From NCBI RefSeq assembly GCF_024213555.1, contig NZ_JANAVO010000011.1, forward strand, positions 1 through 64,000: a DNA stretch of 64,000 nt. The letters are read 5' to 3'. Shown piece by piece: positions 1-8,394 of the stretch; positions within the stretch are counted from its first letter, which is position 1; every line of letters starts with the position of its first letter. Under the pieces are notes generated by a model, which ran no database searches, was not told where the DNA came from, and saw only the letters and a list, made by a program, of their open reading frames with translations. This stretch comes from Allokutzneria sp. A3M-2-11 16. Lineage in GTDB: Bacteria > Actinomycetota > Actinomycetes > Mycobacteriales > Pseudonocardiaceae. The position numbers and the translations under genes are program-made.

Positions 1-135
1 GGGCCGGGGTTTCATCCCGTGCCCCCGTGAGGCCCAAGGGCACGCGCAAGGGGCCCCAGGTCAAGCCGACCCCACGCTGGTACCGACGCAGGCTGGAAGC
101 CCAGCCCACGAGCGCTGGAAGCCAAACCAAAGAAA

Positions 136-165
136 GAGGGGCGCCCTCACCAGAAGGCGCCCCTC
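136..165 (-). terminator. Rho-independent-like terminator of the protease pair
   Basis: A perfect 10-bp stem (GAGGGGCGCC with GGCGCCCCTC) encloses a 10-nt loop and lies 5 nt past the stop of the minus-strand subtilase. Read on the minus strand it is followed by a T-rich stretch. The remaining bases 1-135 hold no gene that I can support. Confidence 0.75.
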
Positions 166-170
166 AAACA

Positions 171-1313
171 TCAACCCAACGTATACAACAACCTATTAGG
201 CGACCCGGCACCAGGATTGCGAACAACCCCAGCGGTCCCACCATCCACCAACGCCTGAGAAACCTGCGCAGGACTGGCCGTGGGATGAGAAGCCAAATAC
301 AACGCCGCTCCGCCTGCCACATGCGGACTGGCCATCGACGTCCCGCTCATGGTCGCGGACGAAGAATCACTTCCATGAGAAGCCGACGTGATCCCCGAGC
401 CCGGAGCGAAGATGTCCAGACAGCGGCCGTAGTTCGAGAAGAAGGCCTTGTTGTCCGAACTGTCCGTCGCGCCGACGGTGATCACCGAGGGCACCTTCGC
501 CGGACCAGCGGAACACGCGTCCGCCGAGCTGTTGCCCGCGGCGACGACGAAGGGGATGCCCGCGGCGGTCAGCCTGCCGATGGCCTCGTCGCCGATCGCG
601 GGGGTGTCGAAGGTGAAGCTGCCGTTGACCACCGCGGGTTTCGCGGCGTTCTTGGCGATCCACTCGATGCCTTCGACACCGTCGGAGTCCGGTGCGCTGC
701 CGTTGCAGCCGAGGATTCTGACCGCGACGAGCTTCACCTTCTTCGCCACGCCCCAGGTCTTCCCACCGACCGTGCCCGACACGTGGGTGCCGTGGCCGTG
801 GCAGTCCTGGGCGATCGGGTCCTCGTCGACGAAGTCGTACCCGTCCGCCGCGCGGCCCTCGAACTCGTTGTGCGTCTTGCGGATCCCAGTGTCCAAAATG
901 TACGCGGTCACGTTGGGGGCCGTGGTGTTGTAGGTGTACTTCTTGTCCAGCGGGAGGTTCCGCTGGTCGATGCGGTCGATGCCGTAGGTCGGGTTCGCCT
1001 GCGTGTCCGCGATGCGCGCGGTGCCGTCCTGGAAAACCTTGCGCACCAACGGGTCCGCGGCCAGGCGACGTGCCGCTCCGACGGACAGGTCACGCACGAC
1101 GAAGCCGTGCATGGCCACCGTGAACACCGACTTGATGGTCCCGCCGTACCGCCCGGCCAGGGAACGGGAAGCGGAGACGGCCGCGGCGTCCTCCTTCAGC
1201 GACACCAGGAAGCTACCGGGCACGGGGTTCTTCGCGGGAACGAAGTCCGCTGTGGCCGATGCGGTTCCGGGAATGCCGAAGGAAAGCAGGACTACCGCGA
1301 TGAGCAACCTCAC
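171..1313 (-). CDS. Secreted S8 serine protease, proteinase K-like (second of tandem pair)
   Basis: A 380-residue subtilase predicted to be exported and to cleave extracellular protein. The hydrophobic N-terminus (about 1-22) is a signal peptide. An I9-type propeptide region (about 30-105) precedes the catalytic domain. Catalytic residues are Asp141 in the LDTG motif, His174 in GHGTH and Ser326 in GTSMASP, with oxyanion Asn261 in AAGN. The usual MSLGG substrate-strand motif is replaced by NGSFTF, which may change specificity. The start is a GTG whose last two bases form the TGA stop of the upstream protease (GTGA), so the pair should be translationally coupled. The longer open frame upstream of this GTG is only read-through opposite the other gene. 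Close similarity to the neighbour indicates tandem duplication followed by divergence. Confidence 0.9.
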   Translation of the reverse strand: MRLLIAVVLLSFGIPGTASATADFVPAKNPVPGSFLVSLKEDAAAVSASRSLAGRYGGTIKSVFTVAMHGFVVRDLSVGAARRLAADPLVRKVFQDGTARIADTQANPTYGIDRIDQRNLPLDKKYTYNTTAPNVTAYILDTGIRKTHNEFEGRAADGYDFVDEDPIAQDCHGHGTHVSGTVGGKTWGVAKKVKLVAVRILGCNGSAPDSDGVEGIEWIAKNAAKPAVVNGSFTFDTPAIGDEAIGRLTAAGIPFVVAAGNSSADACSAGPAKVPSVITVGATDSSDNKAFFSNYGRCLDIFAPGSGITSASHGSDSSSATMSGTSMASPHVAGGAALYLASHPTASPAQVSQALVDGGTAGVVRNPGAGSPNRLLYTLG

Positions 1314-2479
1314 CGCCGCGTCCCGATGAAGCCGGTGTAGAGCAGCTTGTTCGGCGAGTTGGCGCCCGGGTTCTTCACGACGCCGTTGGTGGCGTTGCCG
1401 GTGAGCGCCGAGCCGACCTGCGCGGGCGTCGCGGCGGCGTTGCCGGACAGGTAGAGCGCGGCCGCGCCGACGACGTGCGGGGTGGCCATCGAGGTGCCGC
1501 TGATGGTGTTGGTGCCACCGGTGTGCCACGCGGAGGTGATGCTCGATCCCGGGCCGAAGATGTCCAGGCAGCGCCCGGTGTTGGAGAACGACGACCGATT
1601 GTCGGAACGGTCGGTCGAACCGACGGTGATCGCTTCCGGCGTGCGCGCGGGGCTGGTGTTGCACGCGTCGGCGCCGTTGTTGTTGCCCGCGGCGACACCG
1701 AAGGTCACGCCGGACTGGACGGCCTTGCTCACGGCGCTGTCGACGGAGGTGTTCACGCCGCCCCCGAGGCTCATGTTGGCGACAGCGGGCTTCTTGGCGT
1801 TCTTCGCCACCCAGTCGATGCCGCCGATCACCTGGGACCACTGGCCCTGGCCCTGGCAGTTCAGCACGCGGACGCCGACGAGCTTGACGTCCTTCGCCAC
1901 GCCGTAGGTGGTGCCGCCGACGGTTCCGGCGACGTGCGTGCCGTGGCCGTTGCAGTCCTGCGCGATGGCGTCGTTGTCGATGAAGTCGTAGCCGTCGCTG
2001 GCCCGGCTGCCGAACTCGCTGTGCGCCTTGTGCACGCCAGTGTCCACAATGTACGCGGTGACGTTGCCGGCCTTGTTGGCGTAGTTGTACTTCGTGTCCA
2101 GCGGCAGGTTCTTCTGGTCCACGCGGTCCAGGCCCCACGTCGCGTTGTTCTGCGTGTCGTAGGCGTAGGCGAAGCCGTCCTGCTCCACGTACTCGACCGC
2201 GGGATCGGCGGCGAGGCGCTTGGCGGCGCTCTCGTCCATCTTCGCGGAGAAACCGCGCAGGGCCGCGGTGTACTCGCGCTCGACCGCGGCGCCGACCTTG
2301 GCGGCGATGCCCGCGGAGCTGATGCCGGGCCCGTCCTTGAGCACCACGATGTAGCTGCCGGGGACCGAGCCGGGCTGGTTGGCGTTGCGGACCTGGCCCT
2401 CGGCGGGCGCGGCGCCCGCCTGGCCGGTGGTCACGACGAGCGCCGCGAGAGCGGCGGCGGCAAGGATGTCACGTCGCAT
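1310..2479 (-). CDS. Secreted S8 serine protease, proteinase K-like (first of tandem pair)
   Basis: A 389-residue subtilisin-family endopeptidase. It has a signal peptide (about 1-24), an I9 propeptide-like region (about 40-105) and a peptidase S8 domain (about 115-389). The triad is Asp146 (IVDTG), His179 (GHGTH) and Ser330 (GTSMATP), with oxyanion Asn266 (AAGNN). Four cysteines in the catalytic domain match secreted proteinase K-like enzymes. I chose ATG 2479 because a GGAG lies 8 nt upstream; the GTG at 2488 would overlap that ribosome site. It is the promoter-proximal gene of a two-protease operon and is divergent from the LAL regulator at 2636, which may control it (inference). Confidence 0.92.
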   Translation of the reverse strand: MRRDILAAAALAALVVTTGQAGAAPAEGQVRNANQPGSVPGSYIVVLKDGPGISSAGIAAKVGAAVEREYTAALRGFSAKMDESAAKRLAADPAVEYVEQDGFAYAYDTQNNATWGLDRVDQKNLPLDTKYNYANKAGNVTAYIVDTGVHKAHSEFGSRASDGYDFIDNDAIAQDCNGHGTHVAGTVGGTTYGVAKDVKLVGVRVLNCQGQGQWSQVIGGIDWVAKNAKKPAVANMSLGGGVNTSVDSAVSKAVQSGVTFGVAAGNNNGADACNTSPARTPEAITVGSTDRSDNRSSFSNTGRCLDIFGPGSSITSAWHTGGTNTISGTSMATPHVVGAAALYLSGNAAATPAQVGSALTGNATNGVVKNPGANSPNKLLYTGFIGTRR

Positions 2480-2580
2480 GTTTCGCACTCCGTTTCACAC
2501 TGATGGCCGTCGGGCAGGGGTGACTGACGGCCATGTACTCATTCACCTTCCGGCGGGTACTCCGGTTTGAACAATCCGGG

Positions 2581-2600
2581 TAGGCATACGTAGGCATACG
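2581..2600. promoter_or_regulatory. Tandem 10-bp direct repeat in the protease/LAL intergenic region
   Basis: TAGGCATACG occurs twice in immediate succession, 36 bp before the start of the LAL regulator and about 100 bp upstream of the divergent protease start. Direct repeats in a divergent promoter region are typical binding sites of LuxR-type activators. Assignment to this regulator is inference. Confidence 0.4.
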
Positions 2601-2635
2601 GATCTTTTCCCCCGAGCGGGCACGGAGGTGGACAC

Positions 2636-5359
2636 ATGGCGCAACTGCGAACCAGCTCCTCGGTGTTCGTCGGGCGCGCCGCCGAACTGGACGCGCTGAA
2701 AGCGGTCCTCCGGCCGGGAACCGCCGCGATCGCCGTGGTCGAGGGCGAAGCGGGCGTTGGCAAGAGCCGCCTTATCCGGGAAGCACTTGTCCAATTCGAC
2801 CGCACCATCCTCATCGGACAGTGTCGCGAACCGTTTCCCTACGGCGCAATCCTCGATGCCCTGCACGGCGTAACATCCACAGCCGAACGGCCTAGCGCGA
2901 TCGCCGGAGCGCTTCGAAAACTCCTTCCGGAACTCGCCCCTCTTCTGCCCCCGGAACCCGGGACCACCGGCGGTCCGAGGGCCGAGCGGCACCGGATTTT
3001 CCGCGCCGTGCGCGAACTCCTCAGGGCGCTCGGGCCGACGGTGTTGGTGATCGAAGATCTGCACTGGGCGGATGACGACTCCCGCCGACTCGTGCGGTTC
3101 CTGATCAACGATCCGCCTCCGGAACTGGCCATCGTGATTACCTTTCGCGGCGATGAGGCGCCGGGCGGAATGCTCTTCCGGGCCCCGGACGTGCTGATCA
3201 CGCTGCGTCCCTTCACCATTCCCGAGGTCCGCGCGTTGCTCGGCGACAAACCGGTTTCCGCCGAGGCATTGCACGAGCGCACCGCCGGAATCCCATTCGT
3301 GGTGGAGGAGGTCCTGCGGTCGCACTCCGACGAGGTCCCGCCGCTGGTCCGCGCGGCGGTGCTGGAGAAGCTGGACGGCCTGCCCGTCACCGCGACCCGC
3401 GCCGCCCAGGCCGCGGCGGTGCTCGGCACGCCGGAGACCGCGGAGGTCATCGGCGAGGTCGCCGGGCTGACTCCACAGCGCTGCCGCACCGCCCTGACCG
3501 CCGCGCTCGCCGCCGGGGTGCTCCGCGAGGTCGGCGAATGCCGCTACGGATTCCGGCATTCGCTTGCCCGGCAATCGGTTCACGACGCCGTTGCCGGTCC
3601 CGACCGATGCGAGCTGCACCTGCGCGCGCTGCGCGTGCTCGAACGACGCGAGCCGAAACCGCTGCTGCGCCTGGCCGAGCACAGCCGCAAGGCCGGAGTG
3701 CTGGCGAACTGGCTGCGCTACGGGGAGGCCGCCGCCACGCAGGCCACGGAGTCCGGCGACCACGCCACGGCGACGGATCTCCTGCAACGCCTGTTGGAGG
3801 AGCCGGAGTTGGCCGCAGACGACGTCAACCGGCTCGCGGTCCGCCTCGGCCAGGCCGCGCACGTCGGCATCGACCAGCTCGACCCGATCGCGACGCTGCG
3901 GCGGCTGCTCGGCGACCGGCGGCTGGCCACGGCGGTGCGCGGGGAGGTGCGGCTGTTCATGGGCATGCTGCTGATCCGGCAGGACGGCGACCTCGCGGCC
4001 GGGCTCGCCGAGATCGAGCTGGCCGTCCGCGAACTCGCCGAACGGCCGAACCTCGCGGTCAAGGGTGTCGCCGTGCTGGCGCAGCCGTTCCTGGGCTCCG
4101 CCCCGCTCAGCCAGCTGCGGCGGTGGCAGGAGCAGTTGCGCGACGCGATCACCGACTGCGCCGACGCCGAACTCCGGGTTTCCTTGCTGGCAAGCCAACT
4201 CGGGGCGCGGATGCACATCGGCGAGGGCGGGGTCGAGGACCTGCTCGCCGAGCTTCCTGCGGACGTGTCGACGGCGGCTGAGCAGCGACATCTCTCGCGG
4301 GCGCACTGCAACCTGGCGGACGCGTGCGCTTCGGTCGGGCACTACGAGTGGGCGGGAAAGCTTTTGGTCAGCGGACTTCGGCTGGCCAACGACTGCGGAG
4401 CGCCGTTCGTGGTCAGCACGGCGCGGGCCACCCAGGCGCGGCTGGACTGGTTCACCGGCGCGTGGTCGGGGTTGGCCGACCGCTGCGTGCGACTGCTCGA
4501 CGAGTACCACGACCTGTTCCCGGTCTCGAGCGAGCTGTCTCTCGTGCTGGGCCTGCTCGCGGTCGCGCGCGGCGAATGGGACGACGCCGCGCGGTGGTTC
4601 GCCGCGACCGGTGTGACGCGGCCCAGCGACGCCATCGGTCCGGTCGCGATCGACGCGTGTGCGGGCCTGACCAGGATGTGGCTGTCCAAGGGCGATCCGG
4701 AAGCCGCGGCGCAGGCAGCCGACGATGGGCTGAAGTTGTTGCGGGACAAGGGGATCTGGGCCTGGTCGGGTGATATGGCGCCGATCGCGGTGACCGCGCT
4801 GCTCGGCACTGGCCGGGAGCACGACGCCTACCGCTTGGTTGACGACCTGGAAACCAACCTCGCCGGATTGGACGCCCCGCTACCCGCGGCCGCGCTGCTC
4901 ACCTGCCGAGCGCAGCTGGCGCGGGCGCGCGGGGACACCACCGGGGCGATCGAGCTGCACCGGGCGGCGACGACTCGGTACGAGAAGATCGGCGCGCCGT
5001 ACTTCGCGGCGCTGGCCACCGAACGTGAGCTGCTGTGCCGGATCGACAGCGGGTCCGGACCGGAGGAGCTGGCCGCGCTGGCCGAGACCTTCGACGACTT
5101 CGGCGCGACCCGGGACGCCGCCCGGTGCAGGCACCTGCTGCGCGGACACGGCGGGGGCACGCCCTCGCGACGCGGACGGCGGGGCTACGGCAACGAGCTC
5201 TCCCCAAGGGAGCAGGATGTGGCTCGGTTGCTGGCGCAGGGCCGGACGAACAGGGAGATCGCCGACGTGTTGTTCCTATCCCCACGAACCGTCGAGCAGC
5301 ACGTCGCACGCGCGCTGCGCAAGCTCGGGGTGAGTTCGCGCGGCGAGTTACTGGCATGA
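2636..5359 (+). CDS. LAL-family transcriptional regulator (AAA ATPase + LuxR HTH)
   Basis: A 907-residue large ATP-binding LuxR regulator. The N-terminal ATPase has a Walker A motif GEAGVGKS at 37-44 and a Walker B-like segment VLVIEDLHWAD near 138-148. A long helical, TPR-like middle follows, and the last ~60 residues form a LuxR HTH (from LSPREQDV, with TNREIAD and SPRTVEQHV). Such proteins switch on target promoters when ATP and an inducer (often a sugar) are bound. The ATG is preceded by GGAGGTG 5 nt upstream. A rare TTA codon sits three codons before the stop. The gene is divergent from two secreted proteases and overlaps the next gene by ATGA, so its downstream partner is co-translated. 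Target genes are inferred only from position. Confidence 0.93.
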   Translation: MAQLRTSSSVFVGRAAELDALKAVLRPGTAAIAVVEGEAGVGKSRLIREALVQFDRTILIGQCREPFPYGAILDALHGVTSTAERPSAIAGALRKLLPELAPLLPPEPGTTGGPRAERHRIFRAVRELLRALGPTVLVIEDLHWADDDSRRLVRFLINDPPPELAIVITFRGDEAPGGMLFRAPDVLITLRPFTIPEVRALLGDKPVSAEALHERTAGIPFVVEEVLRSHSDEVPPLVRAAVLEKLDGLPVTATRAAQAAAVLGTPETAEVIGEVAGLTPQRCRTALTAALAAGVLREVGECRYGFRHSLARQSVHDAVAGPDRCELHLRALRVLERREPKPLLRLAEHSRKAGVLANWLRYGEAAATQATESGDHATATDLLQRLLEEPELAADDVNRLAVRLGQAAHVGIDQLDPIATLRRLLGDRRLATAVRGEVRLFMGMLLIRQDGDLAAGLAEIELAVRELAERPNLAVKGVAVLAQPFLGSAPLSQLRRWQEQLRDAITDCADAELRVSLLASQLGARMHIGEGGVEDLLAELPADVSTAAEQRHLSRAHCNLADACASVGHYEWAGKLLVSGLRLANDCGAPFVVSTARATQARLDWFTGAWSGLADRCVRLLDEYHDLFPVSSELSLVLGLLAVARGEWDDAARWFAATGVTRPSDAIGPVAIDACAGLTRMWLSKGDPEAAAQAADDGLKLLRDKGIWAWSGDMAPIAVTALLGTGREHDAYRLVDDLETNLAGLDAPLPAAALLTCRAQLARARGDTTGAIELHRAATTRYEKIGAPYFAALATERELLCRIDSGSGPEELAALAETFDDFGATRDAARCRHLLRGHGGGTPSRRGRRGYGNELSPREQDVARLLAQGRTNREIADVLFLSPRTVEQHVARALRKLGVSSRGELLA

Positions 5360-6144
5360 CCGGCCGGGAGGTGCGGATCGACCAGTGGAACGCCTTCGAC
5401 GTCAACCGGGCGGGCATCGACTCGACGAGGTTCCCGCTGTCGATCGAGGTGGTGCCACCGCGAGCGGGCGAACCGTGGATCGTGCACGGTACGGCGTCGA
5501 CGGTCTACGACATCGTGGACGCGCTGCCGTGGGCGGAGAACGTCGCGCTGCTCAACGTCGGTCAGAACAGCTGGCTGGACGAGGATCTGCGCAGTCTGCC
5601 GCCGCATGAGATCGCCGAAGAGCAGAACGTGCCCGCGATCGCGCACGACATCGGCACGGTGGCGCCGCTGCTGGTGCTGGCGCGGCAGGACCTGCGCCCG
5701 TTCCTCGCCGACTGGACCCTCTACGCCGTCGACATCGTGGACTGGGACGGCGAACGCTCGCCCGAGACCGTGGTCGACGCCGTCACGAGCGGAACTGGCT
5801 TCGGCACGCACCTGCATGGCGACGACGACTGCTACGTCACCGTGCGGAGCCGGGATTCGTCCGTCGCACCAAGGGTTTTCGCGCGACTGATGGCTTTGTT
5901 CGCGGCGAGCGCGCTGGGCATCGAGGACGGCGGGACGATCACCGAGCCGTCGTGGGAGTTGTGCGCGGGCCTGTTGGAGCGCAGCCCGTTCTGGACCGGC
6001 CGGGTCACCAAGACCGAGCCGTACGGCGTGGAGATCGGTCTGGCACCACAGGGCTGGCGGCCCAACGATCCGGGGCCTCGGGCTTTTCCTGTGCTGGTAA
6101 GCCTCGACCGAGTGACCGGCGAATGGAACGGGGCCGGTGACTGA
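5356..6144 (+). CDS. Hypothetical protein coupled to the LAL regulator
   Basis: A 262-residue soluble protein of no family I recognise. It has no signal peptide or membrane segment. It is acidic, with many aromatics, and contains local motifs such as LNVGQNSWLDEDL near 89-101 and GTHLHGDDDCYV near 150-161. The His/Asp cluster could bind metal, but nothing establishes this. ATG overlaps the stop of the LAL gene (ATGA), so it is almost certainly co-expressed with that regulator. Codon use matches its neighbours. It might be a ligand-binding or immunity-type partner; this is speculation. Confidence 0.8.
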   Translation: MTGREVRIDQWNAFDVNRAGIDSTRFPLSIEVVPPRAGEPWIVHGTASTVYDIVDALPWAENVALLNVGQNSWLDEDLRSLPPHEIAEEQNVPAIAHDIGTVAPLLVLARQDLRPFLADWTLYAVDIVDWDGERSPETVVDAVTSGTGFGTHLHGDDDCYVTVRSRDSSVAPRVFARLMALFAASALGIEDGGTITEPSWELCAGLLERSPFWTGRVTKTEPYGVEIGLAPQGWRPNDPGPRAFPVLVSLDRVTGEWNGAGD

Positions 6145-6157
6145 CGCCACCGGCCCC
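6130..6157. terminator. Bidirectional terminator hairpin between convergent genes
   Basis: A perfect 10-bp stem GGGGCCGGTG / CACCGGCCCC with an 8-nt loop spans the stop codon of the plus-strand gene and lies 10 bp beyond the stop of the minus-strand chitinase. It can serve both transcripts. Confidence 0.7.
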
Positions 6158-6166
6158 GGGTCTGTG

Positions 6167-7756
6167 CTACTTGAGTCCGTTGCTCATCGAGGTGATCAGT
6201 TCGCCGTTGGAGGTGTCGCCTGACAGCTCCCAGAAGAACGCGCCACCGAGGCCCTGCGTCTTCGAGTAGTTCATCTTGCCGCCGATGGTGGAGGGGGTGT
6301 CGTAGCTCCACCACTCGTTGCCGCACTTGGCGTAGGCCGTGCCACCCACGGTTCCCGTTGCGGGACAACGCGTCTTGAGCGTCTTGTAGTCGGCGATGCC
6401 CGCCTCGCCCTGGTCACCGGGGGCGGGGCCGGTGGCACTGCCGCCGGGTGCGCTCTGTGTGACGCCGGTCCAGCCGCGGCCGTAGAAACCGATGCCCAGC
6501 AACAGTTTCGCCGACGGGACACCCTTGCCCTTGAGCTTCTGGATGGCCGCGTCGGAGTTGAAGCCCTCCGCCGGGATGCCCGGGTAGGCGGTCAGCGGCG
6601 AGTGCGGGGCGGTCGGGCCCTGCGGGGTGAAGCCGCCGAAGTAGTCGTAGGTCATCACGTTGTACCAGTTGAGGTACTGCGCGGCGCCGCCGTAGTCGGC
6701 CTTGTCGATCTTGCCGTTGTTGCTGCCGTCCGCGGTGATCGCGGCGGTGACCAGGTAGTTGGAGCCGAAGCGGGTGCGCAGCGCCTGGGAGAGGTTCTTG
6801 AACGAGGAGAACCCGCTGGTGTCGCAGGTCAGGCCGCACGCGTTCGGGTACTCCCAGTCGATGTCGATACCGTCGAAGACGTCCGCCCAGCGCGGGTCCT
6901 CGACGAGCTTGTGGCAGGACTCGGCGAACGCGGCCGGGTTCTGCGCGGCCTGCCCGAACCCGCCGGACCAGGTCCAGCCGCCGAAGCTGTAGAGCACCTT
7001 GATGTGCGGGTACATCTTCTTCAGCTTGCGCAGCTGGTTGAAGTTGCCGCGCAGCGCGCCGGTGTCCCAGGTGTCGGAGACGCCGTCGACGGAGGCGTTG
7101 GCGTCGTAGAACTTGCCGGTGTCCGCGTCGGCGTCGCCGAGGACGCACTGGCCGTTGCTGACGTTGCCGAAGGCGTAGTTGATGTGGGTCAGCTTCGCGG
7201 CCGAGCCCGAGGTGTGGATGTTCTTCACGTGGTAGTTGCGGGCGTAGACCGTCCACTGCGCGAAGTAACCCAGGTTGATCTTGCCGCCAGGGCCCGGGTT
7301 GTTCGTCGTGGTCACCGGCGGCGGCGTGGTCGTCGTCGGCGTGGTGCCGGTACCGTCGCAGGCCCCGCCGTCGACGCGGCAGTAGACCGGCGAGCCCGAG
7401 GCTCCGGTGTAGCTGACGTTGAAGCCGAAGCTGGCCGAGGCGCCGGGCGCCACGTTGCCGTTCCAGGAGTTCCTGACGGTGACGCGGGAGCCGTTGGTGC
7501 TCTTCGTGCCGTCCCACACCGAGCCGACGGTGTGCCCGGTGGGCAGTTCGAACTCCACCGCCCACGAGCTGATGGCGGACGCGCCACCGTTGGTGATCGT
7601 GTACTTGCCCTCGTAGCCGGAGCCCCAGTCCGAGGACTTCGAGAAGGTGGCGGTCACGCCGGTCGCCCCGCTGGCGGGTGCCACCGCGACCAGGCCCAGG
7701 ACCAGTGCGGTGACCATCCCGCACAACGCTGCCACGTGCCATCTGATCTTGGTCAT
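6167..7756 (-). CDS. Secreted chitinase, CBM2 + GH18
   Basis: A 529-residue extracellular endochitinase that hydrolyses beta-1,4-N-acetylglucosamine chains. Order: signal peptide (1-30), cellulose/chitin-binding CBM2 (about 32-128, with conserved Trp and N-S-W-N-G features), Pro/Thr linker (about 135-157), GH18 barrel (about 158-529). The catalytic DxxDxDxE motif is DGIDIDWE at 295-302 with acid Glu302. SFGGW at 257-261 and the later YDYFGG are also GH18 signatures. ATG 7756 follows GAGG with good spacing. A palindromic dre-like site 50 bp upstream indicates GlcNAc-responsive control by a DasR-type GntR repressor. The gene is monocistronic between terminator 6130-6157 and the repeat-rich region. 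Confidence 0.95.
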   Translation of the reverse strand: MTKIRWHVAALCGMVTALVLGLVAVAPASGATGVTATFSKSSDWGSGYEGKYTITNGGASAISSWAVEFELPTGHTVGSVWDGTKSTNGSRVTVRNSWNGNVAPGASASFGFNVSYTGASGSPVYCRVDGGACDGTGTTPTTTTPPPVTTTNNPGPGGKINLGYFAQWTVYARNYHVKNIHTSGSAAKLTHINYAFGNVSNGQCVLGDADADTGKFYDANASVDGVSDTWDTGALRGNFNQLRKLKKMYPHIKVLYSFGGWTWSGGFGQAAQNPAAFAESCHKLVEDPRWADVFDGIDIDWEYPNACGLTCDTSGFSSFKNLSQALRTRFGSNYLVTAAITADGSNNGKIDKADYGGAAQYLNWYNVMTYDYFGGFTPQGPTAPHSPLTAYPGIPAEGFNSDAAIQKLKGKGVPSAKLLLGIGFYGRGWTGVTQSAPGGSATGPAPGDQGEAGIADYKTLKTRCPATGTVGGTAYAKCGNEWWSYDTPSTIGGKMNYSKTQGLGGAFFWELSGDTSNGELITSMSNGLK

Positions 7757-7805
7757 CGATCCTCATTCCGAACCGGGCGGCGGCGCGGACAAGTTGGCTC
7801 AAGAT

Positions 7806-7819
7806 GTGGTCTAGACCAC
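7806..7819. promoter_or_regulatory. DasR-type dre operator of the chitinase gene
   Basis: GTGGTCTAGACCAC is a perfect 14-bp palindrome matching the core of the Streptomyces dre consensus (TGGTCTAGACCA), 50 bp upstream of the chitinase start. In streptomycetes such sites in chitinase promoters are bound by DasR and released by phosphorylated aminosugars. The regulator itself is not in this window. Confidence 0.85.
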
Positions 7820-7927
7820 CGCGAGGTCAAGAAGTGAAGCCCTTTCGCGACCCGATTGCCACCGACCAGCCCACCGCACTGCGCCGAACGCCACGCCCCG
7901 CTCCCGCTCCTCCACCACCCACCGCCC

Positions 7928-8044
7928 CAATGACTCATTCAGCACGTTCCCGCCCACGCCAATGACGCGTTTGGGGCGTTGAGTGCCCTGAACGGGTCGT
8001 TGGGGGCGTTAGATTCCCTGAACGGGTCGTTCAGGGAAAAAGCG
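7928..8044. repeat. 30-bp palindromic intergenic repeat array 1 (4 units)
   Basis: Units begin near 7928, 7960, 7990 and 8020. Cores are AATGACTCATT, AATGACGCGTT and AACGGGTCGTT (twice). The last unit alone forms a hairpin CCCTGAACG / CGTTCAGGG. No open frame with gene-like codon use covers the array. Together with element A it makes a composite that is repeated inverted near 24.7-24.9 kb. Confidence 0.85.
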
Positions 8045-8104
8045 TTGGGGGTTGGGGGTGGTTTGAGACTGTGCAGAGGGGGGTTGGGGGTACTTGAAGA
8101 CCGG
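8044..8104. repeat. G-rich TTGAAGAC intergenic element, copy A (half element)
   Basis: Two G-rich blocks (GGGGGTTGGGGG) each precede a short conserved tail: GGTTTGAGACTGTG and TACTTGAAGACCGG. It is nearly identical, inverted, to copy C at 24712-24771. The runs of G could form a quadruplex in single-stranded form. It lies upstream of the ileS leader. Confidence 0.8.
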
Positions 8105-8160
8105 CCGACCTCGACCGCGATGTGTGCGCGAGCTCCCTGGACGTGGGTCGGCGAAAAGGG

Positions 8161-8394
8161 CGTGACGCGGCGCGTTAACCTTGACCAAAGGCGTTGATCC
8201 GGCCATCACCGGGGAGCCTCCGGAAGAACAGAGCGCCAGCTCCCAGTAGAACCGGACGGGTCGGCCCGTCACAGCCTTGCCAAGAGTGGCCCCGTTCGCG
8301 GGGCAAGCGGGGTGGTACCGCGGAGCACGCCGGGCACGGCGGGGCTTCGTCCCCGCGGTTTGTGCACGCCGAGACGAACCGCGAGGAGCGCACC
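8161..8394 (+). promoter_or_regulatory. Translational T-box riboswitch of ileS
   Basis: The leader carries actinobacterial ileS T-box signatures: a short stem I with the segment CGGCCATCACCGGGGAGCC and CGGAAGAAC (8200-8228), in which ATC at 8205-8207 can be the isoleucine specifier. The conserved T-box GGTGGTACCGCGG (8311-8323) has a TGGT bulge to pair with the uncharged tRNA end. Downstream, CGCGGTT (8354-8360) can pair with AACCGCG (8377-8383), which abuts the GAGGAG ribosome site at 8383-8388. There is no terminator run of T, so control of translation initiation by uncharged tRNA-Ile is expected, as known for mycobacterial and Nocardia ileS. Confidence 0.9.

Noticed and set aside
1-30. 3' end of an upstream plus-strand gene (TGA at 28-30)
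   Set aside because: Only nine codons are visible and they match nothing; cannot be supported.
2543-4822. 759-residue open frame opposite the LAL regulator
   Set aside because: Antisense shadow typical of high-GC DNA: composition rich in Arg/Gln/Gly/Pro, no domain, whereas the plus frame has clear Walker and LuxR motifs.
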